Positions 16,441 to 25,727 of a stretch of 64,000 nucleotides of DNA are shown piece after piece. The position numbers and the translations under genes were made by a program. Each line of letters starts with the position of its first letter. The first letter of the stretch is position 1. The DNA comes from Bacillus_BA fengqiuensis (GTDB lineage Bacteria; Bacillota; Bacilli; Bacillales; Bacillaceae_H), in the NCBI GenBank assembly GCA_030813035.1, contig JAUSTV010000008.1; one strand, 5' to 3'. The notes beneath the pieces were generated by a model. That model saw only the letters and a program-made list of their open reading frames with translations. It made no database searches and was not told where the DNA came from.

Positions 16441-18076
16441 ATGCCCCCTTCTGTCTTAACAACTTACGGCGAATCATATTCTCCAATCGTTTTCCCATCA
16501 CTTTCTCTAATAGGCCAGAACGATAGGCTGCGTACAAATACACGCCTCCCCCTACTATCACGCCAAGCATTGTAATGATGCCGGAAGCGGCACGGCCGTC
16601 TTCATATGTCATAAACAGAGATAAACTGTATTGAACAGATCCGACACTCAATCCCATTAAAGCTGCAAAAATAAGCATCAGTAACGTACGCTTCATCAGC
16701 AATTTAAAATGATAGTCCGCATGTTTTCGAATCATGTAGAAGGTATAAGCAATCGAAACCGTATAGCCTAAGGCTGTTGCCACAATTGAACCAATTTCAT
16801 GGAACAGGAAGATAAAAGGCATGTTAAATACGATTTTTACCACTAATCCCAAAACCAAACTAATAACAGCATATTTCTGTTTATTAATTCCTTGCAAGAT
16901 GGCTGCATTTACCGTAAAAAAGGAGAACCATAAGGCAAGCGGTGCATACATGCGCAGGATAAAGCCGCCTGCATCGGCATCTTTAACGTCATATAAGAAA
17001 CCGTAAATCGGATAAGAAAGGACCATCAACCCAACGACTGCGGGAAGAACTAAAAATATGGTTGTTTGGTACGTCTGATCAATCTGGCGTTTTAACAGAT
17101 CGTGATTACCGTCTGTATAGGACTTTGTAATGGTCGGTACAAGAGTCAACCCGAACGCTGTCGCAATCGAGAGCGGAATCATGACCAGCTTTGGCACCCA
17201 TGTTTGGACAATTCCAAACATATACTCCGTCTTTTCCTTTTCTCCTGCCGCAATCATCGCTTTATTAAATGTGTACTGGTCTACATATTGAAATAAAGGA
17301 ATCGCCAAGCCGACGAATACAAATGGCCCCGCATATGTGAACAGTTCTTTAAACATCTGCCCTGTTGTGATATCAGCAGGTGCCACACTGTTTTCCAATA
17401 GCTTATCCAAGTGGGGCTTTCGCTTTTTCCAATACCAAAGTAAAACGATAAGACCTCCTAACGCCCCAACGAACGCAGCAAAATTAGCGTAGCCGACAGC
17501 CGTGGCAACCTCACCATTCATTCCCTTGATAATGATATAACTTGCCGTTAATAAAAAGACGATACGAAAAAGCTGTTCGACTACTTGTGAAACAGCAGTG
17601 GGACCCATTGATTGATGCCCTTGGAAAAAACCGCGTATAATACTCATCATCGGTACAATGATAAGGGCTATACTCACCATTCGAATAACCATCGTTACAT
17701 CTTGCACAGAGTTTTGAAGATCACCCGATCCAAGAACTCCTTTTGCAAGAAACGGCGCCATAAAATAAAGAACGCCAAAAGATAAAAAACCTGTTACCAA
17801 CATTAGTTTCATCCCTGCTCGAAACAGTCTTCTGCTTGTATAATAATCACCCATCGCATTATACTTCGAGACAAATTTAGAAACTGCCATCGGTACACCC
17901 ATTGTGGCAAGGCTCAGATAAATGGTATATTGTCCATAGCCGTAAGCAAATAATGCCCCTCCGACGGCCCCGACCAATGCTTCAAACGGGAATAAGTAAA
18001 TCATTCCTAAAATACGTGAAATATAGGTTCCTAAAGTGAGGACAAACGTTCCTCGTAAAAGTTTAGAATCAGACAT
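16439..18076 (-). CDS. ytgP: MOP-superfamily lipid II flippase-like membrane protein YtgP
   Basis: About 545 residues with around 14 hydrophobic segments (for example LVLTLGTYISRILGMIYLFP at the N-terminus), the pattern of the polysaccharide transporter/MurJ group. B. subtilis YtgP is the MurJ homolog that flips lipid II. The ATG at 18076 is chosen because GGAGG lies 7 nt upstream; a longer frame to 18127 lacks such a site. Convergent with the small coiled-coil gene, divergent from ytfP. Confidence 0.9.
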   Translation of the reverse strand: MSDSKLLRGTFVLTLGTYISRILGMIYLFPFEALVGAVGGALFAYGYGQYTIYLSLATMGVPMAVSKFVSKYNAMGDYYTSRRLFRAGMKLMLVTGFLSFGVLYFMAPFLAKGVLGSGDLQNSVQDVTMVIRMVSIALIIVPMMSIIRGFFQGHQSMGPTAVSQVVEQLFRIVFLLTASYIIIKGMNGEVATAVGYANFAAFVGALGGLIVLLWYWKKRKPHLDKLLENSVAPADITTGQMFKELFTYAGPFVFVGLAIPLFQYVDQYTFNKAMIAAGEKEKTEYMFGIVQTWVPKLVMIPLSIATAFGLTLVPTITKSYTDGNHDLLKRQIDQTYQTTIFLVLPAVVGLMVLSYPIYGFLYDVKDADAGGFILRMYAPLALWFSFFTVNAAILQGINKQKYAVISLVLGLVVKIVFNMPFIFLFHEIGSIVATALGYTVSIAYTFYMIRKHADYHFKLLMKRTLLMLIFAALMGLSVGSVQYSLSLFMTYEDGRAASGIITMLGVIVGGGVYLYAAYRSGLLEKVMGKRLENMIRRKLLRQKGA

Positions 18077-18208
18077 GAATGTGCCTCCAATATTGCAACT
18101 TACATAATGATAATAGTGATATGACAAAAAATAAGCAAGCGGACATACCTCATACCGAATAATTGTAACGAAACTTTTGTTTTTTGTCAGGTAAAGAAAT
18201 AAAGTTTT

Positions 18209-18438
18209 CTAAAAGAATAGATTCAAAAAGGAGGATAAAAAGGACCGAGAAGTTCAAGGAAGCGGAGTTTTGAGCAACGGAACGTATGCTGTTAATACGT
18301 GAGTAGCGGAGAGACAAGCTTATGAAGCCCGACTAAGAACCGCCACGTCCTGTGGCGAACGTCGGATCAGCACTTCCTGTGCAAGTAATTTCGACCGTCA
18401 TTTTTCCCGGACTTTTTGAACACCCTCTAAAAGAATAG
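18209..18438. mobile_element. MITE-like element with 12-bp direct-repeat flanks (repeat E)
   Basis: The 12-mer CTAAAAGAATAG occurs on both sides (18209-18220 and 18427-18438) of a ~206-bp block whose ends are inverted (ATTCAAAAAGG at left, GGACTTTTTGAA at right). The interior holds CGGAGTTTTGAGCAACGG and a double hairpin GCCACGTCCTGTGGCG / GCACTTCCTGTGC. It has no ORF. The flanks look like a target-site duplication. The block sits directly upstream of ytfP, between divergent ytgP and ytfP. Confidence 0.65.
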
Positions 18439-18450
18439 GCTGGTGACATA

Positions 18451-19719
18451 ATGAAATACGATGTAATCGTAATCGGAGGAGGACCTTCAGGACTCATGGC
18501 CTCGATTGCAGCAGGTGAAACAGGAGCAAAAGTACTGCTCTTAGATAAAGGAAATAAACTTGGCAGAAAGCTGGCCATCTCAGGAGGAGGCCGCTGTAAT
18601 GTAACGAACCGGCTGCCGGTTGACGAAATTGTCAAACACATTCCCGGTAATGGACGCTTTTTATATAGTGCCTTCTCGGTTTTCAATAATGAAGATATCA
18701 TATCATTCTTTGAAAGTCTCGGGATTCAACTAAAAGAGGAAGACCATGGCCGGATGTTTCCGGTTACGGATAAAGCCCAATCGGTTGTCGATGCTTTAAT
18801 TGGGGAATTACAGCGATTAAAAGTGGAAGTCAAAACGAATACCCCTGTCGAAAAGGTAGAGTATGAACATGGAGAAGTCAAAGGGGTTCATTTAAAGGAC
18901 GGGCGTTACTTTGAAACGAACAGCGTAATTTTGGCGGTAGGCGGAAAATCCGTTCCCCATACAGGATCAACAGGTGACGGCTATGCCTGGGCAGAAGAAG
19001 CTGGACATACCATTACAGAACTATATCCAACAGAAGTGCCCGTTACATCAGGTGAACCGTTTATTCAAAGCAAAACGCTGCAGGGGCTTTCATTGCGAAA
19101 TGTAGCGCTCAGTGTATTGAATAAAAAGGATAAGCCCATCATTACCCATCAAATGGACATGATTTTCACCCACTTTGGCTTATCGGGTCCAGCCGTTTTA
19201 CGTTGCAGCCAATATGTTGTAAAAGAGTTAAAAAAACAAAAAGCAAACACCGTGACGATGAGTCTGGATGCAGTTCCTGAGCAAAACGGTGAACAGTTGT
19301 TTCAAAGCATTGTCAAGATGATGAAAGAGGAACCCAAAAAGGCCATTAAAAACATATGCAAAGGATTGCTTCCCGAACGGTATTTGCTCTTTTTGCTCGA
19401 GCAAGCCGATATTGATGGACAAGCAGCGGCAGGGCAGGTACCTCATGACAAAATTAGGCATTTTGTCATGCTATGCAAGCAATTCCCTATTAAAGTGAAC
19501 GGTACCCTTTCTTTGGAAAAAGCTTTCGTAACAGGGGGCGGCGTTTCCGTCAAAGAAATCCATCCAAAAGAAATGGCCTCTAAACTAATGCCTGGTCTAT
19601 ATTTTTGCGGAGAAATTTTAGATATCCATGGCTACACTGGAGGTTATAACATTACGTCCGCTCTTGTAACCGGAAGATTAGCCGGCACAAATGCGGGAAA
19701 ATATGCCCTTAGCCGATGA
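18451..19719 (+). CDS. ytfP: NAD(P)/FAD-dependent oxidoreductase YtfP (HI0933 family)
   Basis: 422 residues. N-terminal dinucleotide-binding motif VIVIGGGPSGLMASIAAGE, family motif LAISGGGRCNVTN, and a C-terminal flavin motif GLYFCGEILDIHGYTGGYN. A cytosolic flavoprotein; the physiological reaction is unknown. Only a weak GGTG precedes the ATG. The MITE-like element ends just 12 nt upstream, so its promoter or leader may have been altered by the insertion. Confidence 0.9.
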   Translation: MKYDVIVIGGGPSGLMASIAAGETGAKVLLLDKGNKLGRKLAISGGGRCNVTNRLPVDEIVKHIPGNGRFLYSAFSVFNNEDIISFFESLGIQLKEEDHGRMFPVTDKAQSVVDALIGELQRLKVEVKTNTPVEKVEYEHGEVKGVHLKDGRYFETNSVILAVGGKSVPHTGSTGDGYAWAEEAGHTITELYPTEVPVTSGEPFIQSKTLQGLSLRNVALSVLNKKDKPIITHQMDMIFTHFGLSGPAVLRCSQYVVKELKKQKANTVTMSLDAVPEQNGEQLFQSIVKMMKEEPKKAIKNICKGLLPERYLLFLLEQADIDGQAAAGQVPHDKIRHFVMLCKQFPIKVNGTLSLEKAFVTGGGVSVKEIHPKEMASKLMPGLYFCGEILDIHGYTGGYNITSALVTGRLAGTNAGKYALSR

Positions 19720-19726
19720 TAGAAAA

Positions 19727-19945
19727 GCGAAGGCGACTGGTTAATCTTGAGAGACAGTGGAGCTTCTGACCGGGAAACCGCTTTTTGGTTTCATAGGCAG
19801 AAGTGCAATGGCCGAAAGATTAGGAGCCGCGCCGCAGCTAGACAATAATGGAACGAAGCCTAAGAACGCGACGTCAATCTCCACGGCCTCATTTGCACAT
19901 CCGTGTGCTTCAAGCGAAGGCAACCTTTTACATCTAAACATATAA
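19727..19945. repeat. Repeat family F plus structured module
   Basis: Non-coding block after ytfP with AGCGAAGGCGACTGG near its start and TAGGAGCCGCGCCGCAGCTAG in the middle (the motif also found in the insertion at 12.9 kb), then CGTCAATCTCCACG and GCACATCCGTGTGC, which recur at 44.4 kb. Both strands contain short open frames, but these are caused by the repeat and have no ribosome site. Confidence 0.6.
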
Positions 19946-19965
19946 AAATCGAGCCTAGTGATTCT

Positions 19966-20148
19966 CTAGGCTCGATAAATAACCATGGCGGAAAAACAGT
20001 AAATTTGTTCTCCATCTATATCGGTATGAAGCGCAACTTGATAGTTAATATTGACGAATTGGTTTTCTGATAGCGTTTTCAAAAAATGATTCACCTTTCG
20101 TTCCAAATCTTCTTCATGCTCCTCATCAAACAATTTAACTTGCAGCAT
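19966..20148 (-). CDS. cse60: Sporulation protein Cse60 (YteV)
   Basis: 60 residues matching the small sigma-E-dependent protein Cse60: MLQVKLFDEEHEEDLERKVN at the N-terminus and EQIYCFSAMVIYRA at the C-terminus. It has no membrane segment. GGTGGTG precedes the ATG. Only 1 nt separates it from the upstream small gene, so the two are co-transcribed. Expression in the mother cell is expected from the family; no promoter was assigned. Confidence 0.8.
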   Translation of the reverse strand: MLQVKLFDEEHEEDLERKVNHFLKTLSENQFVNINYQVALHTDIDGEQIYCFSAMVIYRA

Positions 20149-20149
20149 C

Positions 20150-20383
20150 TTAACACCACCCTAAATCGCATCCTTCCACATACGGGCCTGGAATAATCGA
20201 TGATGCATCAATGACTTTCAGGATTTGGCCCTCCTCATATACATAACCTTCCTGTAAATCATACTGCTTTCCCTCTTCAGAGAAACTAATCGTACCAATC
20301 AGTTCCTTATGAAAATAGAGCTCCATATATCCATCTTTTAGCTTTGCGCTTACTCGTTCCGTTACGTTCATAATATGAAGCAT
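20150..20383 (-). CDS. DUF2553/YusG-like small protein
   Basis: About 77 residues from the ATG at 20383 (AAAGGAGG 7 nt upstream; an ATG at 20389 is too close to the site). The sequence MLHIMNVTERVSAKLKDGYM, IGTISFSEEGKQYDLQEGYV and a Cys-containing tail (EGCDLGWC) resembles the DUF2553 family of bacilli. Soluble, no known function. It forms a two-gene unit with cse60. Confidence 0.65.
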   Translation of the reverse strand: MLHIMNVTERVSAKLKDGYMELYFHKELIGTISFSEEGKQYDLQEGYVYEEGQILKVIDASSIIPGPYVEGCDLGWC

Positions 20384-20476
20384 TCTCATTCCTCCTTTCT
20401 TCATATTTACGATAAATCCCCAAACTTATGAATAACGTTTATAAAGAAACATTGGAGAAAATGAAGTTTTGAAACA

Positions 20477-20586
20477 AAGAGGATGAGTCAAAAGGGTAAA
20501 AAAACAACCCTTTTGACTCATCCTCCTGACAGGGCCCGCCATGAAGATCCAATAAAACCAAGGGATTTCGTGACGGGCCCTGTCAT
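20477..20586. repeat. Repeat family B, copy 2 (reverse orientation)
   Basis: GAGGATGAGTCAAAAGGGT/AACCCTTTTGACTCATCCTC hairpin followed by GGGCCCGCCATG...CGTGACGGGCCC with the loop AATAAAACCAAGGGAT, the complement of the loop in the copies at 10.5 and 32.6 kb. Confidence 0.8.
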
Positions 20587-20654
20587 TAAAAACCATCTTT
20601 TATGATTCATTCCAGACTTATGGGACAGCACCTTTCAGGGCGACTGTCCCAGGC

Positions 20655-20770
20655 ATATTTTCTAACTGTTTGCTTCGTTAAAGAGCAGGTTGCTTTCTAA
20701 CATTTTCGACTCATTCTTGTGAAACGGTCCTTTCGTTTCATTCGAGTGAGTCAAAAATCAAAAATTGAAC
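20655..20770. repeat. Repeat family C-related inverted pair
   Basis: Contains TTCGTTAAAGAG, CGACTCATTCTTGTGAAACG and its near mirror CGTTTCATTCGAGTGAGTCAAAAATCA, the internal motif of family C in both orientations. Downstream of the rhodanese gene. Confidence 0.4.
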
Positions 20771-20799
20771 TTAAATACAGTCTCATTTTTAAAGTTGCC

Positions 20800-21105
20800 T
20801 TATTCGACGTCTCCAGACCATTCGAGCATGCCGCCAACCATATTGCGCACTTTATACCCCTGGTCTTGCAAGTATTCACAAACTCTTTCACTTCGATAAC
20901 CGGAGCGGCAAATGAAGATATATTCCTTTTCTTTTTCAAAATGACCCAAGCTCTGTGGAATATCGTTCATCTTTATATGTTTTGCTGCTGGAATTTTACT
21001 GGCGGCTACTTCTTCATCTTCGCGAACATCCACTAACAGCACGTCTTCCCCTGCTTCTAATTTCTTTTTCAGTTCTTCTGTCGTAATCGTTTGAACCTCA
21101 CTCAT
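20800..21105 (-). CDS. Single-domain rhodanese (YtwF)
   Basis: About 101 residues with a complete rhodanese domain: LLVDVREDEEVAASKIPAA and the active-site loop FICRSGYRSERV (catalytic Cys near residue 67). Likely a cytosolic sulfur carrier or sulfurtransferase; the acceptor is unknown. The ATG at 21105 has AAAGG 9 nt upstream; a GTG at 21114 is possible but too close. It lies downstream of leuS, as B. subtilis ytwF does. Confidence 0.88.
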   Translation of the reverse strand: MSEVQTITTEELKKKLEAGEDVLLVDVREDEEVAASKIPAAKHIKMNDIPQSLGHFEKEKEYIFICRSGYRSERVCEYLQDQGYKVRNMVGGMLEWSGDVE

Positions 21106-21140
21106 ACGTCTCACCCTTTCACTTCATCTATGTTCATTAT

Positions 21141-21187
21141 AGCAATGAAAAAGCCTGCTATCCATTATTAGGACCAGCAAGCTTTTT
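21141..21187 (-). terminator. Terminator-like hairpin after leuS
   Basis: AAAAAGCCTGCT...AGCAAGCTTTTTT between leuS and the rhodanese gene; T-tracts occur on both sides. Confidence 0.6.
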
Positions 21188-21197
21188 TAATTATTAG

Positions 21198-23612
21198 TTA
21201 GTTTGCTACAATGTTTACTAATTTACCAGGAACAGCAATCACTTTGCGGATTGTTTTCCCTTCAATTTGCTGCTGAACACTTTCATCAGCCATCGCAATC
21301 TCTTCCATTTGTTCTTTGGAAGCTTTCGCCGAAATGTTTAATTTCGTACGAACTTTTCCATTCACTTGCACAACGATTTCTACCTCATCTTCTACAAGCT
21401 TTGCTTCGTCGTATGCAGGCCATGCTTCGTATGAAATAGATTCGCTATGACCAAGCTTCGACCAAAGCTCTTCTGAGATATGAGGGCAAATTGGCGCCAA
21501 TAACTTAACAAATCCTTCTACAAAAGCTTTTGGCAGCACTTCAACTTTGTACGCATCATTGATGAAGACCATCAATTGAGAGATACCTGTATTGAAGCGA
21601 AGTCCCTCATAATCTTCCGTTACTTTTTTAACGGTTTGATGATACACGCGTTCTAATGCCGTATCGCTGCCTTCTTGGATTTTGTCGCTCAATGTGCCAT
21701 CTTCATTGACAAACAAGCGCCAAACGCGGTCTAAGAAACGGCGGGAACCGTCCAGCCCTTTTGTTGACCATGCAATCGATGCTTCAAGAGGTCCCATGAA
21801 CATTTCGTACAAACGAAGCGTATCTGCTCCATGGCTTTCTACGATTTCATCCGGGTTGACGACATTTCCTTTTGATTTACTCATTTTTTCATTATTTTCA
21901 CCAAGAATCATACCTTGGTTGAATAATTTTTGGAATGGTTCTTTAGTCGGTACAACTCCGATATCATATAAAAACTTATGCCAGAAGCGAGCATACAGTA
22001 AGTGAAGCACCGCATGCTCCGCTCCGCCGATATAAATATCAACCGGTAACCATCGCTTCAACTTTTCAGGATCTGCAAGCTGTTCACTGTTATGCGGATC
22101 AATGTAACGTAAGTAGTACCAGCAGCTTCCGCCCCATTGCGGCATTGTGTTCGTTTCGCGGCGGCCTTTTTTGCCGGTTACCGGATCAACGACACTTACC
22201 CATTCTTCAACGTTTGCAAGAGGTGATTCTCCTGTACCCGAAGGACGGATATCATCTGTTTGCGGAAGCACTAACGGCAGCTCCTCCTCAGGTACTGCAG
22301 TCATCGTGCCATCTTCCCAATGAATGACAGGAATCGGCTCACCCCAATAACGCTGACGGCTGAATAACCAGTCGCGAAGACGATACGTTACCTTTTTCTC
22401 ACCCGCTTTGTTTGTTTCCAGCCATTCAATCATGTTTGTAATTGCTTCTTCTTTGTTTAAGCCGTTCAAGAATGCGGAGTTTACATGCTCACCGTCTCCT
22501 GTGTAAGCTTCCTTGGAAACGTCACCTCCCGCCACGACTTCCTTAATTGGCAATTCGAATTTCTTCGCAAATTCATAGTCACGCTCATCGTGCGCCGGCA
22601 CCGCCATAATTGCACCTGTGCCGTAGCTTGCAAGTACATAATCTGCGATCCAGATTGGCATTTTCTCACCGTTTACCGGGTTGATGGCATAAGCACCTGT
22701 GAACACGCCTGTTTTATCTTTCGCCAAGTCTGTACGTTCTAAATCACTCTTTGTTTTCACTTGATCCAAGTACGCTTCAACAGCCGCTTTTTGTTCCGGC
22801 GTCGTAATTTTTTCGACAAGCGCATGCTCAGGTGCCAATACAGAGTATGTCGCACCGAACAATGTGTCAGGACGTGTTGTGAATACTGTATATGTTTCGT
22901 CTGTTCCATCTACCGTGAAGTGCACCTCAGCACCTTCGGAACGTCCAATCCAGTTACGCTGCATTTCCTTCAAGCTTTCAGGCCAGTCCAGCTCTTCCAA
23001 ATCTTCCAATAAGCGATCAGCGTAAGCCGTGATTTTCAATACCCATTGCTTCATCGGGCGGCGTTCAACCGGATGACCGCCGCGCTCGCTCTTACCATCA
23101 ATCACTTCTTCGTTCGCCAATACTGTGCCAAGTGCCGGACACCAGTTCACCGCTACCTCATCGACGTAAGCCAAACCTTTTTCATATAATTTTAAGAAAA
23201 TCCATTGTGTCCATTTATAGTAATTCGGGTCTGTTGTGTTCACTTCACGATCCCAATCGTAAGAGAAGCCCAACGCCTTAATTTGATTGCGGAACGTATT
23301 GATGTTTTTTTCTGTGAATTCCGCAGGATCATTTCCGGTATCAAGCGCATATTGCTCAGCCGGAAGACCGAATGCATCCCATCCCATCGGATGAAGCACA
23401 TTGTATCCTTGCATACGCTTCATGCGTGATAAAATGTCTGTTGCCGTATAGCCTTCTGGATGCCCTACATGTAAACCCGCCCCTGATGGATACGGAAACA
23501 TATCTAACGCATAAAACTTTCGTTTACCTTCGTCTTCTGTCGTTTTAAACGTTTTATTATTTTCCCAATATTTTTGCCATTTCTTCTCAATCTCTTGATG
23601 AATAAAAGCCAT
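21198..23612 (-). CDS. leuS: Leucyl-tRNA synthetase
   Basis: 804 residues, class Ia synthetase. HIGH-type motif GLHVGHPEGY (near residue 46), the CP1 editing domain (about 225-410, with TTRPDTLFGATY), the zinc-loop region, the KMSKS loop EKMSKSKGN (near residue 580) and the anticodon-binding domain follow in the usual order. Charges tRNA(Leu). The start is ATG at 23612. A T-box leader lies upstream, so uncharged tRNA(Leu) should raise expression. Confidence 0.98.
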   Translation of the reverse strand: MAFIHQEIEKKWQKYWENNKTFKTTEDEGKRKFYALDMFPYPSGAGLHVGHPEGYTATDILSRMKRMQGYNVLHPMGWDAFGLPAEQYALDTGNDPAEFTEKNINTFRNQIKALGFSYDWDREVNTTDPNYYKWTQWIFLKLYEKGLAYVDEVAVNWCPALGTVLANEEVIDGKSERGGHPVERRPMKQWVLKITAYADRLLEDLEELDWPESLKEMQRNWIGRSEGAEVHFTVDGTDETYTVFTTRPDTLFGATYSVLAPEHALVEKITTPEQKAAVEAYLDQVKTKSDLERTDLAKDKTGVFTGAYAINPVNGEKMPIWIADYVLASYGTGAIMAVPAHDERDYEFAKKFELPIKEVVAGGDVSKEAYTGDGEHVNSAFLNGLNKEEAITNMIEWLETNKAGEKKVTYRLRDWLFSRQRYWGEPIPVIHWEDGTMTAVPEEELPLVLPQTDDIRPSGTGESPLANVEEWVSVVDPVTGKKGRRETNTMPQWGGSCWYYLRYIDPHNSEQLADPEKLKRWLPVDIYIGGAEHAVLHLLYARFWHKFLYDIGVVPTKEPFQKLFNQGMILGENNEKMSKSKGNVVNPDEIVESHGADTLRLYEMFMGPLEASIAWSTKGLDGSRRFLDRVWRLFVNEDGTLSDKIQEGSDTALERVYHQTVKKVTEDYEGLRFNTGISQLMVFINDAYKVEVLPKAFVEGFVKLLAPICPHISEELWSKLGHSESISYEAWPAYDEAKLVEDEVEIVVQVNGKVRTKLNISAKASKEQMEEIAMADESVQQQIEGKTIRKVIAVPGKLVNIVAN

Positions 23613-23689
23613 GAATTGTCCTCCTCATTTCATTTTCACTTGTTAAGCCTATAAAGTCATATACTCTCATTCTAGACAGTTTGACCCAA

Positions 23690-23960
23690 ATAAAAAACCT
23701 CCCATCCCAAAAAGGGACGAGAGGATTCTTTCATCTTCCCGCGGTACCACCCACATTAGTGCTTAACATATGCACTCGCTTAAAACCCTTAACGCAGGCA
23801 ATACGGCAAACATTACTTGGTTTCACATTTGCAACTCCAAGGTGAGTTCGTGAACGTCCGTTTGTTGACTCGCACCAACCGTCAACTCTCTTTGCTCGTT
23901 TCGTTCATTACTGATCCTTTTCAAGGTTATTAAATCATCACTTGTTTATTTTCATTCTAA
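23690..23960 (-). promoter_or_regulatory. T-box leader of leuS
   Basis: On the minus strand the T-box core TGGGTGGTACCGCG (23741-23754) precedes a terminator CCTCTCGTCCC-TTTTT-GGGATGGGAGG-TTTTTT (about 23694-23725). Upstream, in the Stem I region, a CTC triplet in GAACTCACC is a plausible leucine specifier. This is the standard layout for tRNA-sensing transcription antitermination. Confidence 0.93.
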
Positions 23961-24047
23961 ATAATATGACCAAAAACTTCAAGTCGTGGAGATAAAATTT
24001 ATGAATAATACAAATACCATATTATTCATTTTTATGCACAATATTGA

Positions 24048-24167
24048 AATTACGGCTTTTTTTCTAAAATAATTGAACGTGCGAATCATGCTTTATATGA
24101 AGCCAAGCGTGCTGGACAAAACCAGGTCTATCGCTTCCATCATGGACGAGTCAATAAATCCAAATAA
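24048..24167 (+). pseudogene. GGDEF-domain C-terminal remnant
   Basis: A 39-codon frame after an in-frame TGA reads through IIERANHALYEAKRAGQNQV and YRFHHGR to a TAA at 24167. The ALYEAKRAG-N-VYRF segment is the highly typical end of diguanylate cyclase GGDEF domains. All the catalytic part is missing. The remnant is cut off against the leuS leader region on one side and runs into repeat B copy 3 on the other. It is not expected to make a functional protein. Confidence 0.65.
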
Positions 24168-24280
24168 GAGGATGGCTCAAAAGGTATAAGAACATACCTT
24201 TTGAGCCATTCTCCTGAAAGGACCTGTCATGGAAATCCAGTAAAACCAAGGATTGAATGTCAGGCCCTTTCAATAAAGAG
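24167..24280. repeat. Repeat family B, copy 3 (reverse orientation)
   Basis: GGATGGCTCAAAAGGTAT/ATACCTTTTGAGCCATTCTC hairpin, then GGACCTGTCATGG ... ATGTCAGGCC with the conserved loop complement AATCCAGTAAAACCAAGG. It begins at the stop of the GGDEF remnant. Confidence 0.8.
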
Positions 24281-24375
24281 TAATTTTTATGGCCCGCTTG
24301 AGACTTGTGCGACGTCACTTTATTATAACTATGCACTAAACGATCTTAAACTTTTTCAAAAAACATAGTGCCGCA

Positions 24376-25698
24376 TTAAATCCCCAAACCAAATGAGAAT
24401 AAAATAATCGCTAAAATGACACCTATTAACGGAACAATGACCGTCATTGCCCCTACCGCGCCATAAGCGTCTTGATGTGACTCTCCACATATTCCACGGA
24501 TAGTCGTTACAACATATCCATTATGGGGAAGAGAGTCCAAACATCCTGATGAAATGGAAACAACACGGTGCAGCGCTTCTGGATTGACGCCCATATCCAT
24601 ATAGTGAGGAGCCAAAAGCGGTAAAGCAATTGCCTGCCCCCCTGATGCTGAACCCGTAATCCCAGCAATTGCACTGACGGCAATGGCTCCACCAATCAAT
24701 GGACTTCCCGGAATGCTTGTCATTGCATCCACCGCTACCTGGAAAGCCGGCACTGCTTTTGCCACCCCGCCAAATCCAACCACAGCAGCTGTATTACCTA
24801 TCGCGATTAACGCACCTAATGTTCCTTCCGAGACTGCATTCCAATAATTTCTGAAGTACTTCCAATTAATTAAAGTCGTCGCAAGAACACCGCCCAACAA
24901 GGCAATAATGAGTGCGGATTGCTTTAATGAATCATGGAAGACAAAAGAGATCACTAATACAACCAACAAAGGAATTAAACTCAAAAGCGGGTTTGGAAGC
25001 TGACTGTCATCAACCGCGGCCGGATCATTCTCGCGAGCCACAAAACGCTCTCCCTTCGCAACCGCTTTCGTAACCATGCGCTTTAACCACCAATAACCGA
25101 ATATCGCCATTACGATTGCTACAATCAAACTGACTTCCCAACCTGCATAAGGTGTAGTCCCTAAATACTCAATAGGAATCCAGTTTTGAATCTCAGGTGA
25201 CCCTGCGGATGTCATCGTAAACGTAACCGACCCAAATGCAAGTGCAGCCGGAATAAATCTTCTTGGTAAATCTGCTTGTTTAAACAAACTGACTGCCATC
25301 GGATATACGGAAAACGCTACAACGAACAAGCTGACACCGCCATATGTTAAAACAGCACAAGCCGTTACAACGGCCAATACAGCCCGTTTCATCCCAAGCT
25401 TATCGACAACCCATTTTGATACGGAATCAGCAGCACCGCTGTCCTCCATAACCTTTCCAAAAATAGCCCCCAGCAAGAACATTAAATACCATGCTGTTAC
25501 GAAGCTTGAAAAGCCACTCATATAGTTTCCGACAAAGTTCGCTTCCCCTTCTCCTACAAGCTGTGGAAAAAGCGGCATCCCCCCCAAAACAGCCACAATT
25601 AAAGCGCATAGAGGTCCGGCAACCAATAAGTTCATTCCCCTCATCGTTAAAAAGATGAGTAAAGCAAGTCCCCCGATCAACCCAATCATGCTTAACAT
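24376..25698 (-). CDS. GntP-family permease
   Basis: 440 residues from the ATG at 25698 (GGGGGAGA upstream). About 12 hydrophobic helices; the family pattern includes TYGGVSLFVVAFSVYPMA, TSAGSPEIQNW and GSASGGQAIALPLL. GntP permeases import gluconate, other sugar acids or hydroxy-acids; the substrate cannot be read from sequence. Monocistronic. A cre-like site (25728-25742) upstream suggests catabolite repression by CcpA. No kinase or dehydrogenase gene adjoins to hint at the substrate. Confidence 0.85.
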   Translation of the reverse strand: MLSMIGLIGGLALLIFLTMRGMNLLVAGPLCALIVAVLGGMPLFPQLVGEGEANFVGNYMSGFSSFVTAWYLMFLLGAIFGKVMEDSGAADSVSKWVVDKLGMKRAVLAVVTACAVLTYGGVSLFVVAFSVYPMAVSLFKQADLPRRFIPAALAFGSVTFTMTSAGSPEIQNWIPIEYLGTTPYAGWEVSLIVAIVMAIFGYWWLKRMVTKAVAKGERFVARENDPAAVDDSQLPNPLLSLIPLLVVLVISFVFHDSLKQSALIIALLGGVLATTLINWKYFRNYWNAVSEGTLGALIAIGNTAAVVGFGGVAKAVPAFQVAVDAMTSIPGSPLIGGAIAVSAIAGITGSASGGQAIALPLLAPHYMDMGVNPEALHRVVSISSGCLDSLPHNGYVVTTIRGICGESHQDAYGAVGAMTVIVPLIGVILAIILFSFGLGI

Positions 25699-25727
25699 CT
25701 TTTCTCCCCCTTTCTCCTGACCGACAA

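Noticed and set aside
19757..19945. Short open frames on both strands after ytfP
   Set aside because: They lie in repeat F and its hairpin module, lack ribosome sites and read low-complexity sequence caused by the repeat.
24151..24336. A 61-codon frame on the minus strand
   Set aside because: It is formed by the arms of repeat B copy 3, and similar peptides arise at the other B copies.
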